This document shows, one piece after another, positions 1-7,862 of a stretch of DNA of 64,000 nucleotides. Position 1 is the stretch's first letter. Every line of letters starts with the position of its first letter. Position numbers and translations under genes: made by a program. The notes under the pieces were generated by a model. That model was not told where the DNA came from and did not search any database. It saw only the letters and a program-made list of their open reading frames with translations. This DNA comes from Henriciella sp. (lineage in GTDB: Bacteria > Pseudomonadota > Alphaproteobacteria > Caulobacterales > Hyphomonadaceae). Where the stretch lies: NCBI GenBank assembly GCA_021776655.1, contig JAJFFK010000043.1, forward strand, positions 1 through 64,000, read 5' to 3'.

Positions 1-105
1 CAACAGGGCCGGCGCAAGATGCAGATTGTCCCGCGACAGCACCTGCGCATACAGTCCGCCGCCTTGGCGCTGCACATGGTTGAAAAGGGCGGGCGTGAAG
101 TGCAT
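1..105 (-). CDS. N-terminal 35 codons of an unidentified protein, cut by the window edge
   Basis: Reading leftward from an ATG at 105 gives an open frame beginning MHFTPALFNHVQRQGGG that runs off the window. I do not recognise the family from 35 residues. There is no Shine-Dalgarno sequence, but a perfect TATAAT lies only five bases before the ATG, which would suit a leaderless transcript. A second minus-strand frame, from the GIY-YIG remnant upstream, also stays open across this stretch, so the reading frame is not certain. Confidence 0.35.
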   Translation of the reverse strand, partial: MHFTPALFNHVQRQGGGLYAQVLSRDNLHLAPALL

Positions 106-110
106 GGCGC

Positions 111-116
111 ATTATA
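111..116 (-). promoter_or_regulatory. TATAAT -10 box next to a start codon
   Basis: On the minus strand TATAAT is followed by GCGCC and then the ATG at 105, which puts a typical transcription start on or beside the start codon. No convincing -35 hexamer is present at 16-19 bases, so the promoter call rests on the -10 match alone. Confidence 0.3.
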
Positions 117-199
117 CGCGAAGATAGGAGGGGGAGGATTGAGGGGCAGCAAGCGGGCTTTCTTTCTGACTAAACCCCAAGGCCGCCTTGCCTGCGAAG

Positions 200-420
200 G
201 CAGGACACCCAGTGGGTAAAAATCATCGGTCAGGTCACGCCAACCGGAATTACGCGCCTCAATCAGGTTGATTTTCCATTGCCGTTTCCAGCGCTTCATT
301 TGGCGTTCGCGGTGTTTGGCGTCTTCGCGGGCTTCGAACGTGTCAAACCAGACCAGTCTTGTGCAGCCATATTTAGTACTGAAGCCCGGCGATCATTGTC
401 GCCTGCGGCACGTGTAGACT
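200..420 (-). pseudogene. Decayed GIY-YIG endonuclease-like gene
   Basis: Reverse-strand translation from about 383 leftward gives FSTKYGCTRLVWFDTFEA, then RERQMKRWKRQWKINLIE and WRDL. This is the C-terminal half of the small GIY-YIG (UPF0213-like) proteins common in alphaproteobacteria. The upstream piece (TMIAG) is in a different frame, separated by a one-base shift near 384, and the N-terminal GIY-YIG strand and catalytic Arg region are missing. The 3' part runs into a palindrome-rich stretch with no stop before the window edge. It is a remnant, not a working nuclease. Confidence 0.6.
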
Positions 421-436
421 TATACTTATTTGAGTA

Positions 437-473
437 GAAAAAAGCGGGATACAATGTTAGGTTGTATCCCGCT
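437..473 (-). terminator. Intrinsic terminator after the threonine-aldolase-like gene
   Basis: A perfect 12-bp stem (AGCGGGATACAA / TTGTATCCCGCT, loop 455-461) is followed on the minus strand by TTTTTT at 442-437. It lies about 140 bases past the stop at 611 and should end the minus-strand unit that begins near 3497. Confidence 0.8.
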
Positions 474-481
474 GCAAGTAG

Positions 482-513
482 TCACCCGAGTGGAGGGCAG
501 TTTACTCGGGTGA
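482..513. repeat. Second hairpin beside the terminator
   Basis: TCACCCGAGT (482-491) and ACTCGGGTGA (504-513) form a perfect 10-bp stem with a 12-base loop. It has no T-run. It lies between the stop at 611 and the intrinsic terminator, so it will be in the 3' untranslated RNA. The remaining bases from 514 to 610 show nothing I can name. Confidence 0.5.
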
Positions 514-610
514 ATGAGCTGCCTCTAACGGTCATGGAGAACCATCAGCGACAATACCCGTTTAGGTTGCATTTACTAACAAATAGCGAATTATTGGCCA
601 TTATTCGCGC

Positions 611-1639
611 TCAGGTTGTTTTTAAGGCGCTTGCGAAGCGCTTAATCTGTTCAGAACTGGTTTGCCAGCTGCAGACAAATCGGTGCGACCCGCCCGGCCA
701 TGGATAGAACTTCGCCCCATTATCGTCCAGGCGCTGCGCCAGACCGTCCGGCAAGACCGCAAAAACTTCATTGCCTTGAACAGGATAAGCCAGTTCGGCC
801 CCTGGATGTGCCGTCAAATGCGCCGCCAATTCAGAGGCGCGCGCATTGGCCTGCCCCGCGAGTTGCAGCCACAAATCATCCTCGAACAGGGCCTCTGCCT
901 GCGCTGCGAGGAACCGCATCTTGGCCGGCATATGTCCAGATCGTTTGGCGCGCGCTTGCAACTCGGCATATTTTCGGCGCATCTCACCGAACAGAATAAT
1001 CATCTCACAGCCGATCGCCCCGGTCTTGGTCAGGCCGAGCGTGAGAACATCGACGCCGGCTTTCCAGCTCATCTCGGCAAGGCTCGCGCCGGTAGAAACC
1101 AGCGCATTGGCCAGACGCGCCCCGTCCAGATGCACAGTCAATCCGGCTTGCTGGGCACGCGCTGCGTATTCAGCAATTTGCGCGGCGGAATATGCCGTCC
1201 CGCTCTCGGTCAGATTGGTCAGTGACAAGACGTCGGCGGGCGTCTCATGCACAAAGCTGCGGTCAATCCCGGCCAGCGCACTGCGCAAAGCTTGTGCCTC
1301 AATCTTTGCGTCGTCACCCGGCAGCAAGCGCAGTTTCCCGCCGCCGGTAAAAAATTCCGGTGCGCCGCGTTCATCGCGTTCGATATGGGCTTCTGCGTGG
1401 CACAGGATCGCGCCCGTCGGCGGGCACATCACTGACAGGGCCAAGGCATTTGAAGCGGTTCCACTGGAACAAAGCCAGACATCAAAATCGTCGGTTGCGA
1501 GGGCGTCTGTCAGCAGCTTGCGCACACGCAGATGAATGGCATCGCCGCCATAACTTGGCGCGTTACCGATGTTCGCCGCCGCGATAGCCTCAATCACTAG
1601 CGGATGGGCGGGCGCAGATGTGTCAGACGAAAAATCCAT
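611..1639 (-). CDS. Low-specificity L-threonine aldolase-like PLP enzyme
   Basis: Predicted 342-residue cytosolic fold-type I PLP enzyme of the threonine aldolase / beta-eliminating lyase family, which splits L-threonine or similar beta-hydroxy amino acids into glycine and an aldehyde. Visible landmarks are the N-terminal MDFSSDT, the PLP-ring Asp region HLDGARLANA (about 170-179) and the Schiff-base lysine in LGLTKTGAIG (K205). The ATG at 1639 shares one base with the stop of the dehydrogenase gene before it (TAATG), so translation is probably coupled. A longer frame extends upstream to 2077, but that part is the antisense-frame shadow of the dehydrogenase gene. The exact substrate cannot be read from sequence. 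Confidence 0.85.
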   Translation of the reverse strand: MDFSSDTSAPAHPLVIEAIAAANIGNAPSYGGDAIHLRVRKLLTDALATDDFDVWLCSSGTASNALALSVMCPPTGAILCHAEAHIERDERGAPEFFTGGGKLRLLPGDDAKIEAQALRSALAGIDRSFVHETPADVLSLTNLTESGTAYSAAQIAEYAARAQQAGLTVHLDGARLANALVSTGASLAEMSWKAGVDVLTLGLTKTGAIGCEMIILFGEMRRKYAELQARAKRSGHMPAKMRFLAAQAEALFEDDLWLQLAGQANARASELAAHLTAHPGAELAYPVQGNEVFAVLPDGLAQRLDDNGAKFYPWPGGSHRFVCSWQTSSEQIKRFASALKTT

Positions 1640-2412
1640 TACAGCACCACATCCGGGGTTTGCCACATCAGGTGTTGGCCGCCATCGCTGGCAATCATCT
1701 GGCCGGTGACACTGTCGGCGTCGATGAGATAGCGCAGGGTTTTGACGATCTCGCCGGGATTGGAGCCTTGTTGTGTCAGGGTTGCGGCGGCCTCTGCGGC
1801 AAACTCGCCAGATTTCTGATGCACGTTTTCCAGCGTTGGGCCGGGGCCAATACCATTGACGCGAATGTTTGGCGCAAAGGCCTGCGCCAGGGTACGGGTC
1901 GCGGTCCAGAGGGCCGATTTCGACAATGTATAGCTGAAGAAAAGCGGATTGAGCTTGCGCACCCGCATGTCGATCATGTTGACGATCAGGCCTGCTTCGT
2001 CCTGCGGCAAAGCGCGGGCAAAATGCTGCGCCAAGACAATCGGCGCGCGCAGATTCGGGCCCATGTGAAAGTCCCAATTCGCGCGCGTATGCTCGATCGC
2101 GGTGTCATCTGTGAACGTCGAGGCTGAATTCACCAACAAGGTCAATGGCCCGCCAAGCGCCTCGTGGGCCGCACGCTCCAGAGTTGCAACTTCTTCCTCT
2201 ATCGACAGATCCGCTTGCACCAGTTCTGCAAGACCGCCCGACGCACGAATGGTTTCGGCCGTGTGCTCAGCCCCAGCTTTTGAGCCGCGATAATGGACCG
2301 CCACCGACCAGCCATCCACGCCCAGAGCCTCAGCCATGGCTTTGCCTAGCCGCGCACCGGCACCTGTCACCAGCGCTCGCTTAGGCCCATCTGCTACACG
2401 CTTAGCCAACAA
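1639..2412 (-). CDS. Short-chain dehydrogenase/reductase (pteridine-reductase-like)
   Basis: 257-residue classical SDR. It has the nucleotide-binding TGAGARLG motif (16-23), an NSAS in place of the usual NNAG, and the catalytic pair in YTLSK (Y161, K165). The Arg-containing TGxxxRLG and the NSAS variant resemble FabG-like enzymes annotated as pteridine reductases, but the substrate is unknown. Initiation is from TTG: GGAGGTG lies eight bases before TTG at 2412, and no ATG or GTG is available. The start lies inside the last codons of the antiporter gene, and the stop overlaps the next ATG, so this is the middle gene of a tight three-gene run. Confidence 0.85.
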   Translation of the reverse strand: MLAKRVADGPKRALVTGAGARLGKAMAEALGVDGWSVAVHYRGSKAGAEHTAETIRASGGLAELVQADLSIEEEVATLERAAHEALGGPLTLLVNSASTFTDDTAIEHTRANWDFHMGPNLRAPIVLAQHFARALPQDEAGLIVNMIDMRVRKLNPLFFSYTLSKSALWTATRTLAQAFAPNIRVNGIGPGPTLENVHQKSGEFAAEAAATLTQQGSNPGEIVKTLRYLIDADSVTGQMIASDGGQHLMWQTPDVVL

Positions 2413-3394
2413 GTGCTTTCACCTCCGCCAAAACATTCCAACCCTGAATAAGGCCATATAGATAGATCGCATAGACCAGCATCATTGTCGCCGCAGCGAG
2501 ACGGCTAATCGTGGCTTTTGGAATGATGAACAAGGCGAGCGTCAGCGCTGCGGCGGCCAGCGCCCAATGGTCATAACTGGCAAAACTCGGCGCAATCGGG
2601 ACAGGCCCGAACAGGCTGACCAGACCGCCAGCACCCAACAAGTTGAACACGTTCGAGCCAAGCACATTCCCGATCACAATATCCGACTTTCGGCGCAACG
2701 CGGCGGCAATCCCGGCACCGAGCTCTGGCAGGGATGTGCCAATCGCCAATAGAGTGAGACCAATGATTTCCTCTGAAAGCGCAAACTTGCGGGCGATCCC
2801 GACCCCGCCCTCAACGATCAAATGCGCCCCGATGGGCAGGCCAATAATCCCGATCGCCAGAAACACCCAGAGCTTGACCCCGGACAGGGTCGGGCTGTCA
2901 TCATCTGCGTTCCCACCAATGTTGATGCCGCGCCGCGCCGCCGCCAGGGTGTGGGTCAGGGTCATGAACGCATAGACGCCAAGTGCGCCAAGAAACACGC
3001 CTCCAATTAGCGGCGACAATGGCCACAGCGCCGTCACACCAATCCATGCTGCCGTGGTCAACAAGACAAATAGGAGGGCGCGCGATTGTCCAAACCCGCC
3101 GGTTGCAATCGGCGCAATCAAGGCGGGAACCGCAAGTACCAGCCAGACATTGGCAATATTCGACCCGACAACATTGCCGAGCGCCAGACCGGGTTGACCT
3201 TGCATGGCCGCACCAAGGGTCACCACCATTTCGGGAGCAGACGTACCAAACCCAACGATCAAGATACCTGCAACCAGCGGAGATACGCCGAGTTTGCGTG
3301 CCAGTGAAACGGCACCATTTACAAGGAAATCACCCGCGACGGCGAGTATGATCAAACCACCAATCAGCGCCGCATAGAGACCAATATCAGCCAT
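2402..3394 (-). CDS. Calcium/sodium antiporter of the YrbG/CaCA family
   Basis: 330-residue inner-membrane protein with about ten hydrophobic segments. It carries the two inverted alpha-repeats typical of cation/Ca2+ exchangers: GTSAPE at 50-55 followed by GNVVGSNI, and a second GTSLPE (about 218) followed by GNVLGSNVFN. The acidic residue in each repeat is the ion ligand in this family, so exchange of Ca2+ for Na+ or H+ is expected. ATG at 3394. It is preceded by a 27-codon membrane-peptide gene 19 bases upstream and overlaps the dehydrogenase gene downstream. Confidence 0.88.
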   Translation of the reverse strand: MADIGLYAALIGGLIILAVAGDFLVNGAVSLARKLGVSPLVAGILIVGFGTSAPEMVVTLGAAMQGQPGLALGNVVGSNIANVWLVLAVPALIAPIATGGFGQSRALLFVLLTTAAWIGVTALWPLSPLIGGVFLGALGVYAFMTLTHTLAAARRGINIGGNADDDSPTLSGVKLWVFLAIGIIGLPIGAHLIVEGGVGIARKFALSEEIIGLTLLAIGTSLPELGAGIAAALRRKSDIVIGNVLGSNVFNLLGAGGLVSLFGPVPIAPSFASYDHWALAAAALTLALFIIPKATISRLAAATMMLVYAIYLYGLIQGWNVLAEVKALVG

Positions 3395-3413
3395 CGCGCG
3401 TTGGCCCTAACGC

Positions 3414-3497
3414 TTAGTCGAAACGCTTGAAGTCAATGAAATTCAGGATGCCAAAAATCGCGACCGTGATAAGAATTGCCCAAACTGATGCGTGCAT
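3414..3497 (-). CDS. 27-residue single-span membrane peptide
   Basis: A minus-strand frame of 27 codons begins MHASVWAILITVAIFGILN and ends IDFKRFD, with TAA at 3416-3414. Nearly the whole chain is one hydrophobic helix with a short charged tail. GAGG stands nine bases before the ATG (TTTGAGGTTTAAACC), and the stop lies 19 bases before the antiporter start, so the two are probably co-transcribed. I know no named family for it. It may be a small subunit or regulator of the antiporter; that is inference from position. Confidence 0.55.
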   Translation of the reverse strand: MHASVWAILITVAIFGILNFIDFKRFD

Positions 3498-3586
3498 GGT
3501 TTAAACCTCAAATATACGTTTGGACGTTCTGTTAAACTCTGTTCGCCAGTTTGGCGAGACCTATTTGCCAGATGAGGACCATCGCA

Positions 3587-4045
3587 ATGCCCAATCTACG
3601 CACTCATGTGTTCCAATCCTGGTTCCGCTTCAGCCGCTCTCTAACCATTGGCGTGCGCGCAGCTGTTGAGAATGAGGACGGTAAGGTCATGATGGTGCGC
3701 CACACCTACACAACTGGCTGGTTTTTGCCCGGCGGCGGTCTTGAGAAAAACGAACCCGCGATCGAAGCAATCCGGCGGGAACTTGTCGAAGAAGCCGGTA
3801 TTCTTCTGGAAGCGACCCCGCTGCTCTTCGGGGTCTATTCCAACCATCCGAATTTTCGCAATGATCATGTCATCCTGTACCGTGTGCCGCTCGGGTTCTG
3901 GCAAGCCGGAACCGCGACCAGCCGTGGGGAAATCGCTGAAACCGCCTGGGTTGATCCAATGAACCCGCCTGAAGGGACAACTCCCGGCAATGCCCGGCGC
4001 TTGAAAGAACTATATGGCGGCACGCCAATCGAGGCGTTCTGGTAG
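3587..4045 (+). CDS. Nudix hydrolase
   Basis: 152-residue protein with a complete Nudix box: GGGLEKNEPAIEAIRRELVE followed by EAGI fits GX5EX7REUXEEXGU, with the metal-binding Glu residues intact. Such enzymes cleave nucleoside diphosphates linked to another group; the substrate cannot be told here. The ATG at 3587 is preceded by GAGGA eight bases upstream, so it is preferred over the earlier ATG at 3572 and a TTG at 3551. It stands alone, divergent from the antiporter unit and convergent with pgsA. Confidence 0.85.
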   Translation: MPNLRTHVFQSWFRFSRSLTIGVRAAVENEDGKVMMVRHTYTTGWFLPGGGLEKNEPAIEAIRRELVEEAGILLEATPLLFGVYSNHPNFRNDHVILYRVPLGFWQAGTATSRGEIAETAWVDPMNPPEGTTPGNARRLKELYGGTPIEAFW

Positions 4046-4046
4046 G

Positions 4047-4151
4047 CTATCGCAAAATGAAGGCGATCAGCGCTGGCAATAGCACGCAGATCAACGAAGA
4101 CACTATCAAGGCTGCCGGGTTTGCCCGAGCGAATGTATCATACCGTCTCAT
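4047..4151 (-). CDS. Possible 34-residue membrane peptide downstream of pgsA
   Basis: A minus-strand frame from ATG at 4151 to TAG at 4049-4047 encodes MRRYDTFARANPAALIVSS followed by a hydrophobic stretch and LR. It shows a positively charged N-terminus and one clear membrane span. It lies 80 bases past the pgsA stop on the same strand. The Shine-Dalgarno match is poor (AAGC), so expression is uncertain. Chance hydrophobic frames of this length do occur. Confidence 0.35.
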   Translation of the reverse strand: MRRYDTFARANPAALIVSSLICVLLPALIAFILR

Positions 4152-4231
4152 GCTTGCTAATATTGTCCCGAATCAAGGCGTGATTGCGGACGACAATCGG
4201 GCTGAATCTGGGCGAAAGCAGTGGGACTGGA

Positions 4232-4795
4232 TCAAGGTCGCGGCGGCGCACTCGAGGCGCGCAAATAAAGCAAGCCGGTATAGAGCGACAATCCTGCAGC
4301 CAGGTAGATCAAGGTGATTGACGCGGTTTCAAGCAAAGCCAATGGCAATGGGAAGCCGAGCAGGTAACCGCCAACACCGATCATCTCGAACGCCGTTTTC
4401 CATTTCGCCAACCGGGTCACCGGCAGGCTTACAGTCGGCCGCAGCCGGATCATCGTCACATACACATCGCGTATGACAATTGCCAATGTCGGCCCAAGCA
4501 ATAGCCAGCTCCATCCGGCCAGAGAACTGATCGCCAACAGACAGACGGCAATCAGAAGCTTGTCGGCAAGCGGATCGAGAAATGCCCCGAACGCACTGGC
4601 CGCATCAAGCTTACGAGCCGCATAGCCATCGAGAAAATCAGTTGCCGCGACAAGAACGAACACGCCAAATGGCAACCATGCATTATTCAATACGAGCTGA
4701 TCGGTGCGGCCAAATTCAAGAATGAACCAGCCAACGACAACCGCTAGTCCGCAGCGCGCTATCGTCAATGCATTCGGCAGCCATTTCAGCGACAT
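4232..4795 (-). CDS. pgsA: CDP-alcohol phosphatidyltransferase, probable phosphatidylglycerophosphate synthase
   Basis: 187-residue inner-membrane enzyme with several hydrophobic segments. It has the full CDP-alcohol phosphotransferase signature: D53, D56-G57, A60-R61, G70, D74, D78. The length and N-terminus (LPNALTIAR) fit PgsA, which makes phosphatidylglycerophosphate from CDP-diacylglycerol and glycerol 3-phosphate, the first committed step to phosphatidylglycerol and cardiolipin. Related family members use other alcohols, so substrate is a family-level inference. Start is ATG at 4795. It stands alone on the minus strand between the Nudix gene and etfB. Confidence 0.8.
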   Translation of the reverse strand: MSLKWLPNALTIARCGLAVVVGWFILEFGRTDQLVLNNAWLPFGVFVLVAATDFLDGYAARKLDAASAFGAFLDPLADKLLIAVCLLAISSLAGWSWLLLGPTLAIVIRDVYVTMIRLRPTVSLPVTRLAKWKTAFEMIGVGGYLLGFPLPLALLETASITLIYLAAGLSLYTGLLYLRASSAPPRP

Positions 4796-4884
4796 TTGCC
4801 AATCCCTTTTTGCAAGACACTCAATACATCGATAGAGCCTGCACCGGGCGGGGCGTCAATCCAAACCCTTCACAGCAATACGCG

Positions 4885-4908
4885 CGATACCGTGGCCCGA
4901 TACCGTGG
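4885..4908. repeat. Tandem 11-base repeat upstream of etfB
   Basis: CGATACCGTGG occurs at 4885-4895 and again at 4898-4908, about 120 bases before the etfB start. It may be a paired regulator site, but no matching known operator is recognised. The rest of 4796-5024 shows no gene. Confidence 0.3.
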
Positions 4909-5024
4909 AATGGCCAGACAGCCGCGCCAAATTGCCCTTCGCATCAATGCCAGCCTTGCGCTTTTCAGTCCGGCCCGCTACCTGCGAGCAAACAGAAACC
5001 ATCTCAAACTCTCAGGAGCCGTCT

Positions 5025-5771
5025 ATGAAGGTGCTTGTACCTGTCAAACGGGTCATCGATTACAATGTGAAAGTCCGGGTAAAATCAGACCAAAGCGGCG
5101 TCGATCTGGCCAATGTCAAAATGTCGATGAACCCGTTCGATGAAATCTCTGTCGAAGAAGCTGTTCGGATGAAAGAAGCTGGCACAGTAACTGAAATTGT
5201 TGTCGTCTCTATAGGCCCACAACAGGCACAGGAAACCATCCGTACATCGCTCGCCATGGGCGCTGATCGCGGTATTCTGATCAAGACTGACGACGCTGTA
5301 GAGCCGCTGGCTGTTGCAAAATTGCTGGCAAAAGTCGTCGCAGACGAAAGCCCGCAGCTGGTTATTCTCGGCAAGCAATCCATCGATGATGATTGCAACC
5401 AAACCGGGCAAATGCTCGGCGCGCTGCTTGACTGGCCACAAGGCACGTTCGCGTCTGAGGTTAAAATCGACGGCGACACAGTCAGTGTTACCCGCGAAGT
5501 TGATGGTGGCCTGCAAACGGTTGCGCTTGAAGGCCCGGCAATTGTCACGGTTGATCTGCGCCTGAACGAGCCGCGTTATGCGTCTCTGCCAAACATCATG
5601 AAGGCCAAGAAAAAGCCGATTGATATGAAGGAACCCAGCGATTACGGCGTCGATATTTCGCCGCGTCTGGACATTTTGAAAGTCACTGAGCCACCTGTGC
5701 GTGAAGCCGGTGAAAAGGTCGAAGATGTTGCAGCCCTGGTTGCCAAACTCAAAGCGGCGGGAGCGATATAA
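5025..5771 (+). CDS. etfB: Electron transfer flavoprotein subunit beta
   Basis: 248 residues, the usual EtfB length, opening [20 protein letters not shown]. It holds the AMP-binding adenine nucleotide alpha-hydrolase-like fold ([14 protein letters not shown], then [19 protein letters not shown]) and the family's recognition-loop region. With EtfA it passes electrons from acyl-CoA and other dehydrogenases to ETF:ubiquinone oxidoreductase. The ATG at 5025 follows AGGAG; an in-frame extension to 4905 is not needed. Its stop overlaps the etfA start by one base (TAATG). Confidence 0.95.
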   Translation: MKVLVPVKRVIDYNVKVRVKSDQSGVDLANVKMSMNPFDEISVEEAVRMKEAGTVTEIVVVSIGPQQAQETIRTSLAMGADRGILIKTDDAVEPLAVAKLLAKVVADESPQLVILGKQSIDDDCNQTGQMLGALLDWPQGTFASEVKIDGDTVSVTREVDGGLQTVALEGPAIVTVDLRLNEPRYASLPNIMKAKKKPIDMKEPSDYGVDISPRLDILKVTEPPVREAGEKVEDVAALVAKLKAAGAI

Positions 5772-6700
5772 TGGCTGTTCTAGTTCTAGCAGATCACGAT
5801 AATGCAGCGCTGTCTGATGCGACCGCGAAAACCGTAACCGCAGCCATCGCCTTTGGTGGTGACGTGGATATCCTGGTGGCTGGCGAAGGCGCAGGCGATG
5901 TGGCCACTGAAGCCGCCAAGCTGGCGGGCGTACGCAAAGTTCTGCACGCTGAAGGCGAGGCTTACAAAAAGCAAGTCGCAGAAGCGATGCAAGCGCTGAT
6001 CGTCCCTTTGATGGATGGTTATGACGCTCTGTTCGCAGGGGCCACAACGATGGGCAAAAACGTCACGCCGCGAATTGCCGCCAAGCTCGACGTGATGCAA
6101 CTGTCTGACATTATCGGCATCGAAGGACAGGACACATTCGTGCGTCCAATCTATGCCGGTAACGCAATCATGACCGTCAAATCATCCGACGCCAAGAAAG
6201 TCGTCACGGTTCGCGGGACAGCGTTTGATCCGGCGGGTGATGGCGGCTCTGCTGCGATTGAAAGTGTGGACGCGCCTGCTGGCCCGTTCAAGGCGAAATT
6301 CGTCTCTGAAGAAGTCGTCAAATCGGATCGCCCAGAATTGACCGCTGCGAAAACGGTTGTCTCGGGTGGCCGCGCACTTGGTTCGGAAGAAGAGTTCCAA
6401 CGCCTCATCGTACCCCTGGCGAACAAGCTTGGCGCTGCGGTTGGCGCCTCGCGTGCTGCTGTCGATGCCGGCTATGCGCCAAATGATTACCAAGTCGGTC
6501 AAACCGGCAAGATCGTCGCGCCAGAGCTCTACATCGCCATCGGTATTTCAGGTGCGATCCAGCATCTGGCCGGGATGAAGGACAGCAAGATCATCGTCGC
6601 CATCAATAAAGACGAGGAAGCGCCGATCTTTCAGGTTGCCGATTATGGACTGGTTGCTGACCTGTTCAACGCCATACCGGACCTGACCGACGCGCTTTAA
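5771..6700 (+). CDS. etfA: Electron transfer flavoprotein subunit alpha
   Basis: 309 residues with the C-terminal FAD-binding domain clearly present: [39 protein letters not shown] and [20 protein letters not shown]. The start overlaps the etfB stop, so equal synthesis of the two subunits is likely. There is no T-rich intrinsic terminator after the stop; instead a series of short palindromes follows. Confidence 0.95.
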   Translation: MAVLVLADHDNAALSDATAKTVTAAIAFGGDVDILVAGEGAGDVATEAAKLAGVRKVLHAEGEAYKKQVAEAMQALIVPLMDGYDALFAGATTMGKNVTPRIAAKLDVMQLSDIIGIEGQDTFVRPIYAGNAIMTVKSSDAKKVVTVRGTAFDPAGDGGSAAIESVDAPAGPFKAKFVSEEVVKSDRPELTAAKTVVSGGRALGSEEEFQRLIVPLANKLGAAVGASRAAVDAGYAPNDYQVGQTGKIVAPELYIAIGISGAIQHLAGMKDSKIIVAINKDEEAPIFQVADYGLVADLFNAIPDLTDAL

Positions 6701-6754
6701 AGTCTGGGCATCGCACTGATCATCAAGCTAGTGCCACCAAAACTGGACTTGCTG

Positions 6755-6935
6755 CAGGAGATCCCGGGTCAAGCCCGGGACGGTCGGCGCTGGAGAAAAC
6801 AGCCCTGAGCCCGGTTCATGCGCCGTAGGCGCGGAACCTGCTTCGCCTCGCGTGACGCGAAAGCGTCTTAGCGCGGGGCAGAATCAGAGCCTCTCCCGTT
6901 CCTCCCCATCTGGGGAAGGTCGGGAGAGGCTTGAT
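6755..6935. repeat. String of palindromes between etfA and the scaffold gene
   Basis: Four inverted repeats are packed together: TCCCGGG/CCCGGGA (6762-6780), an imperfect GGTTC...GAACC arm pair near 6815-6840, TCGCG/CGCGA near 6848-6860, and a long stem AGCCTCTCCCG (6888-6898) with CGGGAGAGGCT (6921-6931) that also contains CTCCCCA/TGGGGA. They resemble scattered REP-type palindromes of alphaproteobacteria. The last one sits where a transcript end for etfBA could be. Confidence 0.5.
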
Positions 6936-6965
6936 TTTATCGAGCTGAAGCGCGACATGAGGGCT

Positions 6966-7412
6966 ATGGCAGATCTGTATCATAATCGCGTGCTGGAGCT
7001 GGCGGCTGACATTCCGAATGTTGGCGCGTTGAGCGATGCGCATGGGTCGGCAACCAAGCTGGCGCGGATTTGCGGGTCGACTGTGCGGGTTGATGTGAAA
7101 CTGTCCGAGGATGGTGACACGGTGACTGCGATTGCGGTTGATCCGAAAGCTTGCGCTCTGGGCCAAGCGGCAACGGCAATCCTGTCCGAACATGCGGTCG
7201 GGGCGAGCTATGCAGAACTGATTGCGGCGCGCGATGCGATGCGGGCAATGCTGAAAGAGGACGGTGAGCCGCCGCGTGGGCGGTTCTGGGAGTTGCGTCA
7301 TCTCGAAGGTGTGCGCGATTATCCGCCGCGCCATGCCTCTACGATGCTGCCTTTCGAGGCGATCCTGGCGGCGATTGAAACGGCCCGAACCAGCCGGGCG
7401 ACAGCGGCGTAA
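6966..7412 (+). CDS. IscU/NifU-like iron-sulfur scaffold protein, third cysteine missing
   Basis: 148-residue protein with a SufU/IscU-like fold. The first two cluster-ligand cysteines can be placed (KLARICGSTV and PKACALGQAA), but where family members have a third Cys (LHC) this one reads PPRHAST. That form is widespread as 'iron-sulfur cluster assembly scaffold protein' beside yidD in alphaproteobacteria, as I recall. Its role as a true scaffold is therefore doubtful. Start may be ATG 6966 or 6957; both have weak ribosome sites. It heads a plus-strand run with yidD and thrS. Confidence 0.7.
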   Translation: MADLYHNRVLELAADIPNVGALSDAHGSATKLARICGSTVRVDVKLSEDGDTVTAIAVDPKACALGQAATAILSEHAVGASYAELIAARDAMRAMLKEDGEPPRGRFWELRHLEGVRDYPPRHASTMLPFEAILAAIETARTSRATAA

Positions 7413-7522
7413 GGACAGCCGGTGTTGCCATAGATGTGAGCCCCAACAGCCCTGCCGGGTTGCCGCCTCCCATCACAAGCGTCTAAACCGTGTTTCTAAA
7501 GACAAGCATTTGGGGTTTGCCC

Positions 7523-7849
7523 ATGTCCGGCCTGCGCCGACATTTCGCCTATGGCCTGCTCAAGGTCTACAAGCTGACGCTCTCGCCGCTATTTATGGTG
7601 TTCGGGACGCGGTGCCGGCATGTCCCGACCTGTAGTGAGTACGGCGCTGAATGCGTTTCGCTGCATGGGTTATGGCCGGGCGGGTGGATGACATTGGCGC
7701 GCGTGACGCGCTGTCGTCCCGGCGGCTCATCGGGTTATGATCCGGCCCCTTTGGAAACGAAACCTGCACCTTTTTGGGCGCCTTGGAGATATGGTGACTG
7801 GGCTTTGGCCGAGCGACCGTTTCCAGATCAAGGGCCCGCATCGAAATGA
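7523..7849 (+). CDS. yidD: Membrane protein insertion efficiency factor YidD
   Basis: 108-residue membrane-associated protein with the family core: [14 protein letters not shown], then [11 protein letters not shown] (equivalent to the usual CRFxPTCSxY) and [17 protein letters not shown]. YidD helps YidC insert inner-membrane proteins. The ATG at 7523 follows GGGG at a good distance; an in-frame ATG at 7490 would add 11 residues without a better site. The C-terminus is longer than in E. coli. The next gene, thrS, begins 13 bases after the stop. Confidence 0.88.
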   Translation: MSGLRRHFAYGLLKVYKLTLSPLFMVFGTRCRHVPTCSEYGAECVSLHGLWPGGWMTLARVTRCRPGGSSGYDPAPLETKPAPFWAPWRYGDWALAERPFPDQGPASK

Positions 7850-7862
7850 AAAGACGACTGAC

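Noticed and set aside
19-219. 66-residue plus-strand frame at the window start
   Set aside because: Overlaps the GIY-YIG remnant and the partial minus-strand gene; no family resemblance and no ribosome site.
611-2077. 488-residue minus-strand frame read as one long protein
   Set aside because: Only the part from 1639 leftward is the threonine-aldolase-like enzyme; the upstream residues are another-frame reading of the dehydrogenase gene, whose own motifs and ribosome site are clear.
5085-6047. 320-residue minus-strand frame opposite etfB/etfA
   Set aside because: Antisense shadow; composition is unlike a protein and the plus strand carries two certain genes.
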